Positions 34,307 through 45,302 of a DNA stretch of 64,000 nucleotides are shown here, one piece after another (position 1 is the first letter of the stretch; each line of letters opens with the position of its first letter). The DNA lies in contig CM073199.1 of assembly GCA_037042915.1 (NCBI GenBank), positions 2,728,001-2,792,000 of the forward strand, read 5' to 3'. The notes under the pieces were generated by a model. The model did no database searches, was not told where the DNA came from, and saw only the letters and a program-made list of their open reading frames with translations. A program made the position numbers and the translations under genes. Origin of the DNA: Auricularia sp. M13. Lineage: Eukaryota > Basidiomycota > Agaricomycetes > Auriculariales > Auriculariaceae.

Positions 34307-34952
34307 AAGGAACTTGGAATCTTCCGAAGCTTTGCAATCTGACCAAACTTGCAAACTCAGGAAAATCTGTCGGAAGAGTTGAGAACTTGCATTTTGGTCA
34401 GAATACTAGTCTCTCCTGTGTGAAAGAGACCCTATTTTGCATGAAAGTGAGAATTCGGACTCTTTCGGGCCCCCAAAGCCAACGTTCTGCGCTTTCGGTA
34501 GCATTTTGCCTTCTCAGGTTCGGAAAAGTCGAAGTTTTGCACCCGACGGAGATATCGGCCGCAGGGACAATATGACGTGTTGCAGCGTTGCAAAATTCGA
34601 AATATGCTTGGAAATTTCGGAATAAGAACGGGAAAATATAGAATCTAGAGACATATTCTGAATTTTGCACCACTGCAACACGTCATATTGTCCCTGCGGC
34701 CGATATCTCCGTCGGACGCAAAACTTCGACTTTTCCGAACCGGAGAAGGCAAAATGCTACCGAAAGCGCAGAACGTTGGCTTTGGGGGCCCGAAAGAGTC
34801 CGAATTCTCACTTTCATGCAAAATAGGGTCTCTTTCACACAGGAGAGACTAGTATTCTGACCAAAATGCAAGTTCTCAACTCTTCCTACAGATCTTCCTG
34901 AGCTTGCAAGTTTGGTCAGATTGCAAAGCTTCGAAAGATTCCAAGTTCCTTC
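34307..34952. mobile_element. Foldback element, long near-perfect palindrome, 646 bp
   Basis: The sequence from aaggaacttggaatcttccg returns in reverse complement up to 34952. The arms are about 295 bp with few mismatches, nearly all in the outer 75 bases, and a loop of only about 50 bp (about 34603-34655). No gene lies inside. Such a hairpin is typical of foldback elements or long-arm MITEs. It sits in the minus-strand gene remnant, whose coding-like frames appear on both sides. Confidence 0.85.
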
Positions 34953-35154
34953 CTGTGTGTCTGTTGTTGTCCCCCGCCGCAGAGTGTTGCGTTCCTTCGT
35001 CTATGTCTAGGACGGAGAAGCGGTGCGGTGCGAAGAAGACGTTGGGACTCTTTACAGTAATACCGGGGCCCGTACGCGGTCGATTCGGATAGGGAGCCGC
35101 GCGCCGCCATTGCCTTCTCGACGACACTTCGCTATCTAATAGGGGGACTGCGGT

Positions 35155-35240
35155 ATAGCCTTGGTTTCTGGGAGCCGTCTCCATCCCATCAGTGGCCTTT
35201 TTGGGAATGCACCGGGCAATCCGCTGGTCACTCGGCTTCA
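35155..35240 (-). pseudogene. Exon fragment shared with the gene at 57.1 kb
   Basis: The minus strand reads RIARCIPKKATDGMETAP, identical over about 50 bases to the exon start at 57122-57178. In both places an AG precedes the shared part (ccag and tcag), as at a 3' splice site, and the similarity fades soon after. So a 5' exon of the same family lies here, while the rest of the gene is not recognisable next to it. Confidence 0.7.
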
Positions 35241-35495
35241 AAGCGGAGCATCAGTCCGCATCTCCGTGATGAACCCGCGGAGATTTCCTTTTAGAAACCA
35301 GGTTACCTGCGGAAACATTGCTCTTGCCTGCGCAGCGAATATCAGACTGCGTCAACACTTGGTTCATCTAATATTCAGTATCCACGCCGCACGAGATACT
35401 AGGTACATTTATCGCTTCAAGCAAAATCGTTTCGCAGTTTTGTTCGGCTCGTCGTACCCGGCTGCACGAAAGCTTCATCATTCTGGCTACCGCGC

Positions 35496-35951
35496 TCATC
35501 TTTTGGTGCACGGATTAGAGGCAGCTGCCGCCCTGGATTTCTTGGCGTTACGGCCGCTTTGACGGATTCGCCGTCGCATCGATTCTCGATAATCATCCCA
35601 TTTCGCTGTTCCGCGCACGAAGTCGGCATGTCTCTCGTCGCAACCGCCATCCGTGCCCCAGTGTTTGTCTCGCTCTCGCGCTCCTCGAAAAGACTCGCCG
35701 CATCCGCCCCAGCAGTACACAGTCGTGTTCGCGCTCCCGCGTCCTATATTCGCCGCTTCCCTGACTTGCGAGTTGGGCCTGCGGCGAGAGCTGGTACGGC
35801 CTTGATCATGGTTTCTAACCGTCTGCGAGTTAGCGTGTGGTCCGTCAGACCGTTGGGACAGAGCTCGCCACATGACTGACTGTTGTCCCTCCGTATGGGT
35901 CCCAGACGCCGTAGGATGGGGTTGGCGACGGTGGAGGGGCCCTGCGGCCAA
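35496..35951 (-). CDS. Possible single zinc-finger protein fragment
   Basis: A 151-codon frame on the minus strand contains YCWGGCGESFRGARERDKHW followed by GTDGGCDERH, a C-x3-C-x12-H-x6-C layout close to one C2H2/C2HC finger, then a basic helix (YRESMRRRIRQSGRNAKKS) that could be a nuclear signal. It has no ATG at its start, so a 5' exon is missing or the copy is a remnant. Function unknown beyond possible DNA or RNA binding. Confidence 0.35.
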   Translation of the reverse strand: MAAGPLHRRQPHPTASGTHTEGQQSVMWRALSQRSDGPHANSQTVRNHDQGRTSSRRRPNSQVREAANIGRGSANTTVYCWGGCGESFRGARERDKHWGTDGGCDERHADFVRGTAKWDDYRESMRRRIRQSGRNAKKSRAAAASNPCTKR

Positions 35952-36697
35952 CGTCCGGTGGTTCGCATGCGAGCGGCTGTGAGGGGATGGGGACTACTCG
36001 CTTTCTGCGAGCCTGCGATTGGCACCCTCTCGACACTGCCTGCTGCATCTAACTTGCCCTTGCCGGTCAGTGCAGGTTGGGGGGAATACCGAGTTTGCGG
36101 AACGGAATAATTCCGTTCGGCGGATTGCGGAAACGGAATAATTCCGAATCCCCGATGAGCAAAAGCGGTCGATTCCGCACATCAAACCTTATTTTAAGAG
36201 GCCGGTATTTGTCAAGAACTGTCGTTGGACAGTGACGCGTCGCCTGGGGCTCGGGTCATTGGACGCTGTGAGCAAGCCGGCGAGGGTACTTCGTGTTCAC
36301 GGCAAAGACTACCTACGGCACATCCCGGTGTACTATACAGCGAACGGAGGTTGCCGAGGGCACTACAAGCACGCACCCAGAAGACATTCTGACAGTATTA
36401 CATGTTACAACGAAGCTATGGTCGAGAGTTTACAGTGAGAGGTCCAAACGCCTATGACCCGGAAATAAGCGCCCGGCAAACTCCTAGCTGGGAGACTGTC
36501 CAGGGCAACGATTAAGTCCTATGCGCAAGTCTCCGCTCATTTCTCCTCACAATAATTCTTGTAAATAGAATCTCTTGAGAGTAATAGACGGTATTTTTCC
36601 ATAAGACTGCCCATTCATGCTAGGAGACCATCTATCCAGTCAAATCCCATGAATAGAGCTAGGATTTTCAGAAACCGCCTCTATTAGAATGTGTGTA
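35952..36697. other. No supported gene; short palindromes
   Basis: Two copies of the palindromic word cggaataattccg lie near 36100 and 36135. Nothing coding is convincing. The TA-flanked MITE follows directly. Confidence 0.35.
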
Positions 36698-37078
36698 CTG
36701 TAAGCACACGCTCTATTACCGGCGCTGCAACCTCTGTGACATGGCGGGGACATTACCATGAGATGGCCGTGACCGTGACCATTACCGGGAGTTCGTTCAT
36801 CTTCTCAGGCAAAAAACACCTCTTGAGAGAGGAAATTGGAATTCTCACCAGCCGGACAGATGAGAAGTCAGTCAGTGGTGATGGAGATGTTATTTGAAGG
36901 CTTACTGGACTGCCGCGAAGCGGGAAAGAAATTTTTGGCTGGATCTGAGCTCTCGCATCTCGATGTGCTGTGACGTCTCAATACCTCGGGCACTCTGTGA
37001 CCCGTTACAAAACGCGTTTATTACCGCGCCGCGCGACCTCTGTGACGCGTGACGCGGTAATAGAGCGTGTGCTTACAG
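36698..37078. mobile_element. TA-flanked MITE, copy A, 381 bp
   Basis: It starts ctgtaagcacacgctctatt and ends with the exact reverse complement (aatagagcgtgtgcttacag), with TA on both sides. Short terminal repeats and TA duplications are the mark of Tc1/mariner-class elements. The interior has no transposase. A second copy at 44925-45302 is almost identical. Confidence 0.9.
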
Positions 37079-37429
37079 TAATGGCCTTCGATGAGTATCT
37101 GCAAAGGGAGGGGAGTTGTAATGCTGTGGTTAAGGAGATCATTGCCAGTCTTTGCCGGGGTGTCCGAGTGGCCTCTAGAAGCAAGCCGACGGCCCGGATA
37201 TCTCGGCCATCTTCTCCGCTTCGTGTTTCTCCGTTCTCATTGTAGGATAGTGCATAGCTCAGGGAATAAATACTAGCATTAAGAAACGAGGCAGATACGA
37301 AGGATACAAACATCACTACATGTGGATATCGGATAATCACCCATCTAGGCCCTCGGCGCGCGAGATGACGAGGGCTGGGCGCTGCCGGCAGACTCGAGCA
37401 ACAAAGAAACTCATCAATGCGCCTGCCCG
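37079..37429. other. No supported gene
   Basis: A tRNA-like D-arm phrase (gtgtccgagtggcc) occurs near 37159 but no B box follows. Frames are short. Nothing else is seen. Confidence 0.35.
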
Positions 37430-38090
37430 TCACAATGTCCGCACGCGATGTTCCTCGCGATAAGATTTATGAGATTCTATGCGCGGACACAATCACACGT
37501 CAGCAATGTCACAGAGGACTGAGAACAGTGCCCGGGACTCACCAACCGGTGCCATCTGCATGCTGTCACAAGCGACTGTGGGAGCAGTCTCGGCGCGCGA
37601 TTCATGCTACTCCCTGCGCGGACACGATTGTGCGTCAGCGATGTCACAGAGGACTGAGAACGGGAGCCGGGACTCACCAACAGTGGGAGCGGGCCAAGCA
37701 AGCCCGACGCGAGTGGTGTCGCTGCGCGATGTTTCTCGCGAGCTGATTCATGGGGGTCTTTGCGCGGAAAGGCTCGCACGTCAGCGATATCACGGAGGAC
37801 TGGGAACAAAAGCTGGGACTCACCAACGGGCGGCAACTGCGTGCTGTTGCGGGCAACCGCGGGAACGGTGTAGGCGCGCGATAAGTTCCTTGCGATCAGC
37901 AAAAGGCGCGGGGGACTAAGAACGAATGCTGGGACTCACCGATGCGTGATGACGGCGTCATCAGGTGAGGTGCGCAACGGTGAGAGCAACCCCACAAAGC
38001 CCTATGCCAGCGGTGTCTCTACGACTGAACGCGCGTCAGCGACAAACAGAGTGGCAGCTGGAACTCACCAAGCATGCTGATGGCGCACTG
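37430..38090 (-). repeat. Degenerate ~115-145-bp tandem array resembling repeated exon/intron units
   Basis: About five units share gcgcggacac...cgtcagcgatgtcacagagg and end in gggactcaccaac (near 37532, 37670, 37815 and 37930, with a weaker one near 38068). On the minus strand each unit offers a 5' splice site (ttggtgagtccc) and, about 65 bases on, a CGCGCAG 3' splice site, so the array looks like a serial duplication of an intron with flanking exon sequence. Units differ by many substitutions, so the array is old. Confidence 0.6.
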
Positions 38091-38990
38091 CCGTTGAGCT
38101 TGTAAGCTTTGACGACGACTTCTGGTGTTCATGGGCTCAGTGGGCGGGGATGTGGGGGTAGGAGGGCAAGGTGGGTTGGGCAACTTTGTCGGACTTTGTG
38201 GTTCACGAGGTTGCGCAACCTAAACCGACGATGCATACATACCAGTAGCGGCGAGAGAGGACATAGCGGCCATATAGGCTCCATAGGGGTTGTGAGCACG
38301 CCAGATCAAGGCGCAAAGTCTACGCGGCAAGACTTACCGCTATTCGGTGCTCTCCGGCGCTACAAACGCTATGGAGACGTACGTCTCGCTACGACTCTCT
38401 CCAGACTCATACCTGGCCGCTACAACGACTTTTGGTTTTTACAGAAGTCGGAGGGACGTGAGCTCACTCTCAGACGCCTTTTTCCACAAGTTAATTAATC
38501 CCAAGGCACTAAATCTGTGTTATAATGGACATATTAGTCCCAATAAGGTGTTATTGACTGTTTCCATGCTCATCTGCCCCCGAACTCAGAGGTTGGACAT
38601 ACGTGCGGATGTACTCGGAGGTATTTTACTATCATAATTGTGCTCCCACACAGCCGACTCAGTTTCCTCGATGGGCATGCAAATGAAAGTAGTAATTACT
38701 ACATATATAATTCTCAAAACACTTTGTAAGCTCCATGGAGTGTGTTTTCGACCTCGTGGAAGCGAGAATGTCTCGCTGAAAGTCAAGAAGGTGAACCGAG
38801 CCTTGAATATACATCCATAGGAGCCTCTCCCTCGCGTTTTTTTTCTCATGAACAATTGGATTCATTGATTACAGCACATCTACATGGATTTAAACCTGCC
38901 CCAATGTATTTAGGTGCCTAGATGAGCAAAAGCTGGCACGGAGGACTTATCCCGGGAGCAGTCGGGCACAGCCGATGACCGGCGTTTGGA
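38091..38990. other. No supported gene
   Basis: Short frames on both strands without domains. A plus-strand frame at 38347-38637 has some protein-like features but no start context or splice signals. The AT-rich part near 38640-38720 resembles untranslated DNA. Confidence 0.3.
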
Positions 38991-40252
38991 CTACTCATTT
39001 ACAGTAGAGCAATGCATTACCTGTGATCGCGCCATCCCGAGTAATACCTCCACTGTAGTTCCCATACAATGAAGCCTCTGATTCTGCTCGACGAGGAGCA
39101 CGTTTTGCGAGCCCATTTGCGATGTCAGCGTCTGCACGGATTCGCGCAATGCTGCAACCTCGTGTCGGAGCTCCTCCACCCCCGATTTGCCGGTGGCTTC
39201 CGCGTTCCTCCGTTCCATAAAACTGCTCTGCTCGCGCCAGCCCCCACCGCTGCACTTGCGACCCATGGCGAAGCAGCGATGACATGCCCCAAGTAATCCC
39301 GAATTTGCCTTGAATCGTAACCTACACTCCGTCTTTGCAATAGCACATTGGTCGCACTGTGTCACCCAGTGGTTATTAAGTTATGAATTACGGGTAGAAC
39401 GCTACGCACGGGAATCTGAGCAACGGCACCAGGTCGCAGACCGGATTTTTCAATGCGGCCAGCGATCAGCGGGCTCAGTTCTCCCCTCGCATAGCGAGCC
39501 AAAGCTCCATCATGATCATCATCTTTCTCGACGTAGTCGCGGCCGTCGTGCACCACCTTGGCGGAACGAGTGCGCTTTGGACGGGATGCGACGCCCCCGC
39601 CATCAATCGCCACGTGCTTCCTTTTTTCCGCCACGGGCATCACGTCGGAATGCCGAGCCGTTTCCGGCGGCGCACTGTTTGATCTGTTCGCCGTGACGAT
39701 AGTGTGCGACTCGTCGTCGTCTGACGTGTGTTCTCCCAGCATAGCGCACAGAGTCTCTATACGCGCCTCGAGCGCCTTCCGCAGCGGCCCAAGCCGAGGC
39801 GGGGGCACCGGTCCCTCCCAGAGCCAGGAGGCAGCATGAGCGGGATCCTCCTTTGCCCAGTCCAGCTCATTCACCGAAAAGTCCGCATCTTGGTGTTGGC
39901 TGGCCAAACCCATCCAGCTCTGTGCCAGACGCGCCACCGCAGAGTCGAAATGGGTGCGCATTTGATCGGTGATGTGGTCCACGGCGCCGCACTCCTCGTC
40001 GAACTTGCCGAGCTCTGCATACAGCTCGCGGCGGAGGGGCGCTTCCATGCTCCGGTGGTTGGCGGTGTCGGAGAACTGGTCGTGGAGCACCCAGCGCTCT
40101 AGCGTAGTTTGCACGCGAGGCACCACGCTGTCCTTTCTCGTGTAGAGCTCGTTCAGCCGGCGCCACAGGATCATTCTAGACCTGATGGAGACGAGCTCAG
40201 AGCGAAGTTTGCTCTCCGTCAGCTTGGCAATATCCAAGGCGCCGCGGGACAA
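38991..40252 (-). CDS. Protein with a C-terminal Zn2Cys6-like cluster and coiled coil, two exons
   Basis: Exon 1 (40252-39410) joins exon 2 (39356-38991) in phase through a 53-bp GT...AG intron, giving about 400 residues. The N-terminal half is helical and charged (MILWRRLNELYTRKDS). A Lys/Arg-rich nuclear-type segment (EKRKHVAIDGGGVASRPKRT) follows. Right after the splice, CDQCAIAKTEC, 13 residues and CHRCFAMGRKC make CX2CX6C twice, the spacing of fungal binuclear zinc clusters, and a heptad-like helix (VEELRHEVAALRESVQTLTS) follows. By family this suggests DNA binding, with dimerisation by the coiled coil. The frame begins without an ATG; either the Met 27 codons in is used or a 5' exon is missing. 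A MITE lies about 90 bp upstream. A further intron near the end (gtaatg at about 39019) is possible. Confidence 0.7.
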
Positions 40253-40343
40253 TGTAAGCGGGGCGAGGGGGGTACGCGCAACTGATGGTCGCGCGAGGAA
40301 AACTGTCTGACTTCCGGTTCAATTTCCGACATGCACACAACCA

Positions 40344-40638
40344 CACACAGGAGCCCGGAAAGGTCCATCTGAGGTCCGATCCCAAAATCGGCCGATATGT
40401 GGGCCTAATCTCCGCCGGAAATTGCCTTATTAGTAAGGTGCGATTGCATATCTCAGCCAGTTTTTGAGCTTTTGCCCCTAAAGTGCAGGAATGTCATGAT
40501 CTATTCATTTCACATACAGCTACAACAAAATAATTTTTGCCAGGCCAGCGGTTCTGGAAAAAGTGCCCTCAAAATCGCCTCTGATGTGTGGGCCTAGCGG
40601 ATCGGACCTTTATCGGAGCTTTCCGGGGGCCTCCACAC
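40344..40638. mobile_element. MITE-like inverted-repeat element, ~295 bp
   Basis: The left edge (acacacaggagcccggaaag, then aggtccgatcc) matches the reverse complement of the right edge (ggatcggacct, then ctttccgggggcctcc) over about 40 bases with small gaps. Inside, gatrtgtgggccta occurs twice in direct orientation (near 40395 and 40583). There is no gene. It separates two divergent small genes. Confidence 0.6.
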
Positions 40639-40734
40639 ACGCGTACCCATACTGTACTGTCATAGCCCATGAATAACCTGCAGTAACAGGCAGTAACCCA
40701 TACTTACTCGTGAGAGTCTCGCCCAATTGGCACG

Positions 40735-41015
40735 ATGTGCGAGGCTGATTCCAATGTTTGGAACACTCTGCATGCAGTTGTGAAGTCAGTTCCATACAGC
40801 AAGACGGTTGAAGTTGACATGTTGATGCGCAACTCGTGGAAGAAGGCCTGGTAAGCCCGAATCGCCATGCTCTCACTACTACTGACGCATACGCTAGGCC
40901 CACCACACGCCAGCACCTCAATAACGGACCGGCGAAAGCGTCGTTCATCACCGCGGCCGAGCTCGACGACTTCTCGGACATCATCGCGGACGCTGCGGCT
41001 GACGGGATAGGATAG
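40735..41015 (+). CDS. Small two-exon hypothetical gene or gene 3' part
   Basis: From the ATG at 40735, exon 1 (to 40850) joins exon 2 (40898-41015) in frame across a 47-bp GT...AG intron, giving 77 residues. The sequence is ordinary and soluble (EADSNVWNTLHAVVKSVPYS ... ITAAELDDFSDIIADAAAD). The in-frame stop just upstream of the ATG and the nearby MITE suggest either a tiny gene or the 3' part of one whose front was lost. Family unknown. Confidence 0.4.
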
Positions 41016-43254
41016 AATAGGATATTTACATAAGGCGGGGAGGTCCCTTAAGGAACGACCGCTCTGCGTGTGCTACATTGTTACACCGAAGATACCGAAC
41101 CAGCCGCGCGGACGTTCCTACATCGTAGCGCCGCTATAGCGGCATTCACCAACTCCGAAGGACTAACTCTCATAGAATTCAGTAGTATTTCTCTGCTCAA
41201 TCTCTGGTATTAAGTGCGTGGCACGGTCTTCGTGGATATTTTCGGAAGGCCCGGGGGTCTCGCATGCGCGTACCTATCCTCAGAATACAGAAAGCCCGAG
41301 GAGTCTCTCGATAGTACACGTGGTATGGTTCGCACCACATTGAGCCGCCTCCAAACTCTTGGCCAGGCGGCTTATGTACAACGGCAATGCGCTTGTCCTG
41401 GCGCAATATGCTCACAGCTATAAAGATGTGTGGTGGCCAAGGACTGGGACAAGAATGATTATATTGTTGCACTGCTCACTGTCCGTGCTCGCACACAAGG
41501 CTGTAGTTTTCCACGGTGCAAGGACCAGGCGGAGTGCCACGGTGCGGGCCTGAGACCCTCAGGTCGCAGAGTTTCCATCCTGCCCGCGCGGAGCCATGCT
41601 GACTCCTTTTGTCCTTGGGGATTCTCAGGACAGCGCGACGCGAGGCGCTGCGCGCCCCGCTGATCGCGCGTTAAATATGTACGTAGAACATTTGCACTCG
41701 AAGCGCATCATGCGGCCTGTACGGAGTGATGCGCATGTGGGCGATTCCGCTTCGTGGGAAACGTGCTCAGCCAGTCTACGGACTCGCTTCGGATATGGAA
41801 TTGCAGCTTGAGGGCCAGTACTAGCATCGAGAGCTGCTGCAATATGGACTAGTATGGCGACAGAGGCGGCGATGACAGCGATTTGACATGGCAATGTGAA
41901 TCAGACAGTTGCATGCACGCATCTACCGCAAGTGATTGCAAAAAACAAAACAAAAAATTAATCATGACGCAGAGTGGCGACTACCAAGAGCCCAGAGGCG
42001 AACTCGATGAAAAAGGCAAGCGCAGTCTGAACAAGTCGATTGATATTTGACAGCAGCAGTGGTCGGGTGGAGGAACAGCAAGGACAGCAGGCCGCGCATC
42101 GGGAAGGGCGCGGTGTGCAAGTGAGATTGATGTCCCGTGCGAAGCTGACTACATGGAGACTGCAAGCCGCAGCATCCGCGAACGACGTGACGAACTTGGA
42201 GCTATCGCCGAGCGTGCGCGTCGCCCGCGGTAGCGGGCTTAAGGCGTTTTTGGTCGGCCTACTCAGAAACCAGAAGACGGTGGCGAAGGTCTAGGCGCGG
42301 CATATATCGCCAACAAGTCGCTGCACCATTGTACAGGACCGGTGGTTGTGGACCTTGCCATAGACATCATCCCCGAGGCTCGGAGCGATCGCGGGAGTGC
42401 AGCTGCGGTGTAGCCCGCTGAGCGTGAGCGGGCGGACAAACATCCACCAGTGCCGCAAAGTCTGAAGATGTGGCAATAGTCAGTACATAGCAGAGTCGAC
42501 AACGTTGCGCGCGGCAGAGGGGACTCGCGGCCGTTCCGCGTAGGGTTGCTCACCGGCAGAATATGGAATTAGGGAGTGCCAACGGGCGAAGCAGGTCTCA
42601 TATTAGCAGCGGTCTGGGTCCGCAAAGAGAGGGCATTAGTTCCGTTCACTCACATCATGGGAGCACCAAGGTTGCATACCCGGGGCGTAAGACATCAGCA
42701 CATCAGCACAATAGCAGTTCCGTTAGCAGCAAGTCTAGTAACGCCAAAGGTCGCGCGAGTGGCGGTCGTGACGTTGAGCGGCAGAACTACAAGCGCTGTG
42801 AAGACAGATTTCAGCGACGCTATGCATGGGAGTACACTAAACGTACCGAGCGTGAGCTGTTACGACTACAATATCATAGCCGCACTTGGATTTGAGCGCA
42901 AGCCCTATGCGCCATCCTTCTCAACCTGTGCGGCCACAGGCTTCGTCGCGATGGGCGCGCCGCCCATTCTGCCCGAGCGCAATGATGCCCTCGACGAAAA
43001 GGTCGAGGTACCCACCGGTATGCGAGATGACCGACGACTTGCATCGTGCAGGGTGACACGGGCTTCGCAAGCCTGCAGGCCGCCGCTGCTGCCAACCGCC
43101 GGCGTGCGTCGCCCGGACGACGACATCGTCGCGTGCACGCTCAGGCCAGCGCCGCTCGCCTTCCTGCTGGATGACGACGGATGACAGTGGGCGTGTCTGC
43201 GCGGGCGAGCTGTTCACTACCTTCTGCTCGCTCGCGCTCGTGCTGTTGCCCGGC
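41016..43254. other. No gene that can be supported
   Basis: Several frames of 60-110 codons occur on both strands, overlapping each other, with no recognisable domain. A minus-strand piece near 42420-42310 (GDDVYGKVHNHRSCTMVQRL) looks protein-like but is isolated. An A-rich tract lies at 41940-41960. Confidence 0.3.
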
Positions 43255-44044
43255 CTAGAAGCTCATCAGCAGGTGGCGAGTCGCGCTGGCACGGCAATTT
43301 CGAACTGGAGGGAGTGGAGGCGCAGAGACCTCCACAGTGCACGCCCACTCGAGTGCACAGGAAATGTCGACGGCTGGCGGAGGGCCGCTCGCGGAGCACG
43401 AGGCCAGGTCGGCGAAGCTGTGCAACTGCAGACAAAACTCAAGACACAGCCGATAACATCGAGCATGCCGGCCTGGACGATGTGCGAGCGGATGGGCTCG
43501 GAGCTGCACCCGCCAATGTTGGAAACGTACTGGAAGGCCGGCAAGACCTAGTAGGTGGTCGAGGAAGTCTGCCGGCGTGGTGGGCGCGTGCGTATACTTG
43601 TCGAGCTTGCCGACGGAGAGGAATTGGGCGGCGGCAGCGGGAGGAGACCGTAGATCTGGCCAGTTGCGTGCATCGGATGCGGCTCTGGACGACAACACAG
43701 CAGAACGAAGAGGCCCAGCACACCAGCGGGCTTATGAGCGCGCACCTGCGAGGGCCATCGGTATAACGCCAAGGACGCGAGGCTTGTTAACGCCGACAAC
43801 GCAGAATAGAGGCGGGCACTGGGGCTTTTAGGTTTGGTTGTGCGATACCAGCTGCCTGCGCAAAACGGTCGCGTTGCGCGTCTTGTGCGGCCGTGTAGCG
43901 CATTCTTTCGTCGCTTGACAGGCGGGTCTCGAGGCGGAGTCCCGCTGAGCGCGCCGCGGCGGCGCCTCGTCGCTTGTCGCGGATGTCCACTGCCAGTCCA
44001 GTCACACAGTTCGAGCCACATGCTGGCAGAGGAAAGAGCGACAT
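43255..44044 (-). pseudogene. Decayed hypothetical gene
   Basis: On the minus strand an ATG at 44044 opens an 85-codon frame (IRDKRRGAAAARSAGLRLE). After its stop, protein-like pieces continue in other frames: KLDKYTHAPTTPADFLDHLL (near 43600) and YVSNIGGCSSEPIRSHIVQA (near 43520), the latter followed by GMLDVIGCVLSF. This looks like a helical-repeat protein, but no family can be named. Frame changes or unrecognised introns separate the pieces. Confidence 0.3.
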
Positions 44045-44924
44045 CTCGGAACTGTTTCGGGCAGTTCCGGCCCACTTCCGCTCTGCCTCTCCCCACTGAA
44101 CGTTCCTAAGCCTACAATTCCGGCTCTGAACTTCATTGAATGTAACAAAGCCTACATTTTAGCCCATTATCAGTGCCTCTACAAGATGTATAGGAGCACA
44201 GGATGGGCGTAAAGGCATTCAGGGAAAGGATGCAATATTGACGGTGTTCCCAAGCGAAGCCACAATGCGGCAATATCATAATTAGATGAGACGACCGTTC
44301 GAGTTTTTGGGGGAGCTGCCACAGGAGAAAATTGCTGTGAGAGCCTCGGACACGGTGACCAGAGAGTACTTGAAGGTCGTTTACCAAAACGGCAAGCCTA
44401 CGGAGGCAGCTCGGAGGCAGTCCTTGCAATCCCATTGGAGCGGAGCCTGAGCGGACCGAAACGGGCCGAAGATTTTATCGTTTCAAAGACCCCCCTCTGA
44501 AAATCCAACAACCTAAAAAGGCATAGACTATCGTCTAACCTTTTAGGAGTTGGTGACAACTTCCGTCACCGGCCATCGAAGGCAGGCCCTCAGGTAAAAC
44601 TTGGCAGTGGATAAAAAAACCCAGTGGGACAAAAAACAACCACTGCCAAGAATGAGCAGCTGTTCGCAGCATGCTCATGAGGGCCATGACATGGGCTGTG
44701 TAAGATTAACACTGAACGGCACTGAGAAAGTGAGTTGAGATATCCGCTCACAGCGAGTTACTGCGAATTCAATCGAGGCAATCGAGAGCACTCAGCTGTC
44801 CAACTGTCGTCAACTCAAAGACCGTCAGCTCGAACGTGGCAAAGGACGACTTGGTTGACTATGACCATGATACCGCCCTCCGAGTCTTCTCAGGGTCGGA
44901 ACCGAGTCGCCAAAGGCCGCCGTA
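44045..44924. other. Non-coding, with hairpins
   Basis: A hairpin with 11-12-bp arms (cttggcagtgg ... ccactgccaag) lies at about 44600-44652, and a smaller one (cctaaaaagg ... ccttttagg) at about 44510-44550. No gene is seen. They could be parts of a small element or terminators; neither can be shown. Confidence 0.35.
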
Positions 44925-45302
44925 CTGTAAGCACACGCTCTATTACCGGCGCTGCAACCTCTGTGACATGGGGACATTACCATGAGATGGCCGTGACCGT
45001 GACCATTACCGGGAGTTCGTTCATCTTCTCAGGCAAAAAACACCTCTTGAGAGAGGAAATTGGAATTCTCACCAGCCGGACAGATGAGAAGTCAGTCAGT
45101 GGTGATGGAGATGTTATTTGAAGGCTTACTGGACTGCCGCGAAGCGGGAGAGAAATTTTTGGCTGGATCTGAGCTCTCGCATCTCGATGTGCTGTGACGT
45201 CTCAATACCTCGGGCACTCTGTGACCCGTTACAAAACGCGTTTATTACCGCGCCGCGCGATCTCTGTGACGCGTGACGCGGTAATAGAGCGTGTGCTTAC
45301 AG
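44925..45302. mobile_element. TA-flanked MITE, copy B, 378 bp
   Basis: Same ends and TA flanks as copy A (36698-37078). I count one 3-base gap (acatggcgggg against acatgggg) and a few base changes (gcgggaaag/gcgggagag; cgacctctg/cgatctctg), so the copies are about 99% alike. The terminal repeats are intact, so the family moved recently. Confidence 0.9.

Noticed and set aside
37159-37200. tRNA-like D-arm phrase gtgtccgagtggcc
   Set aside because: No B box or T arm follows at the right distance.
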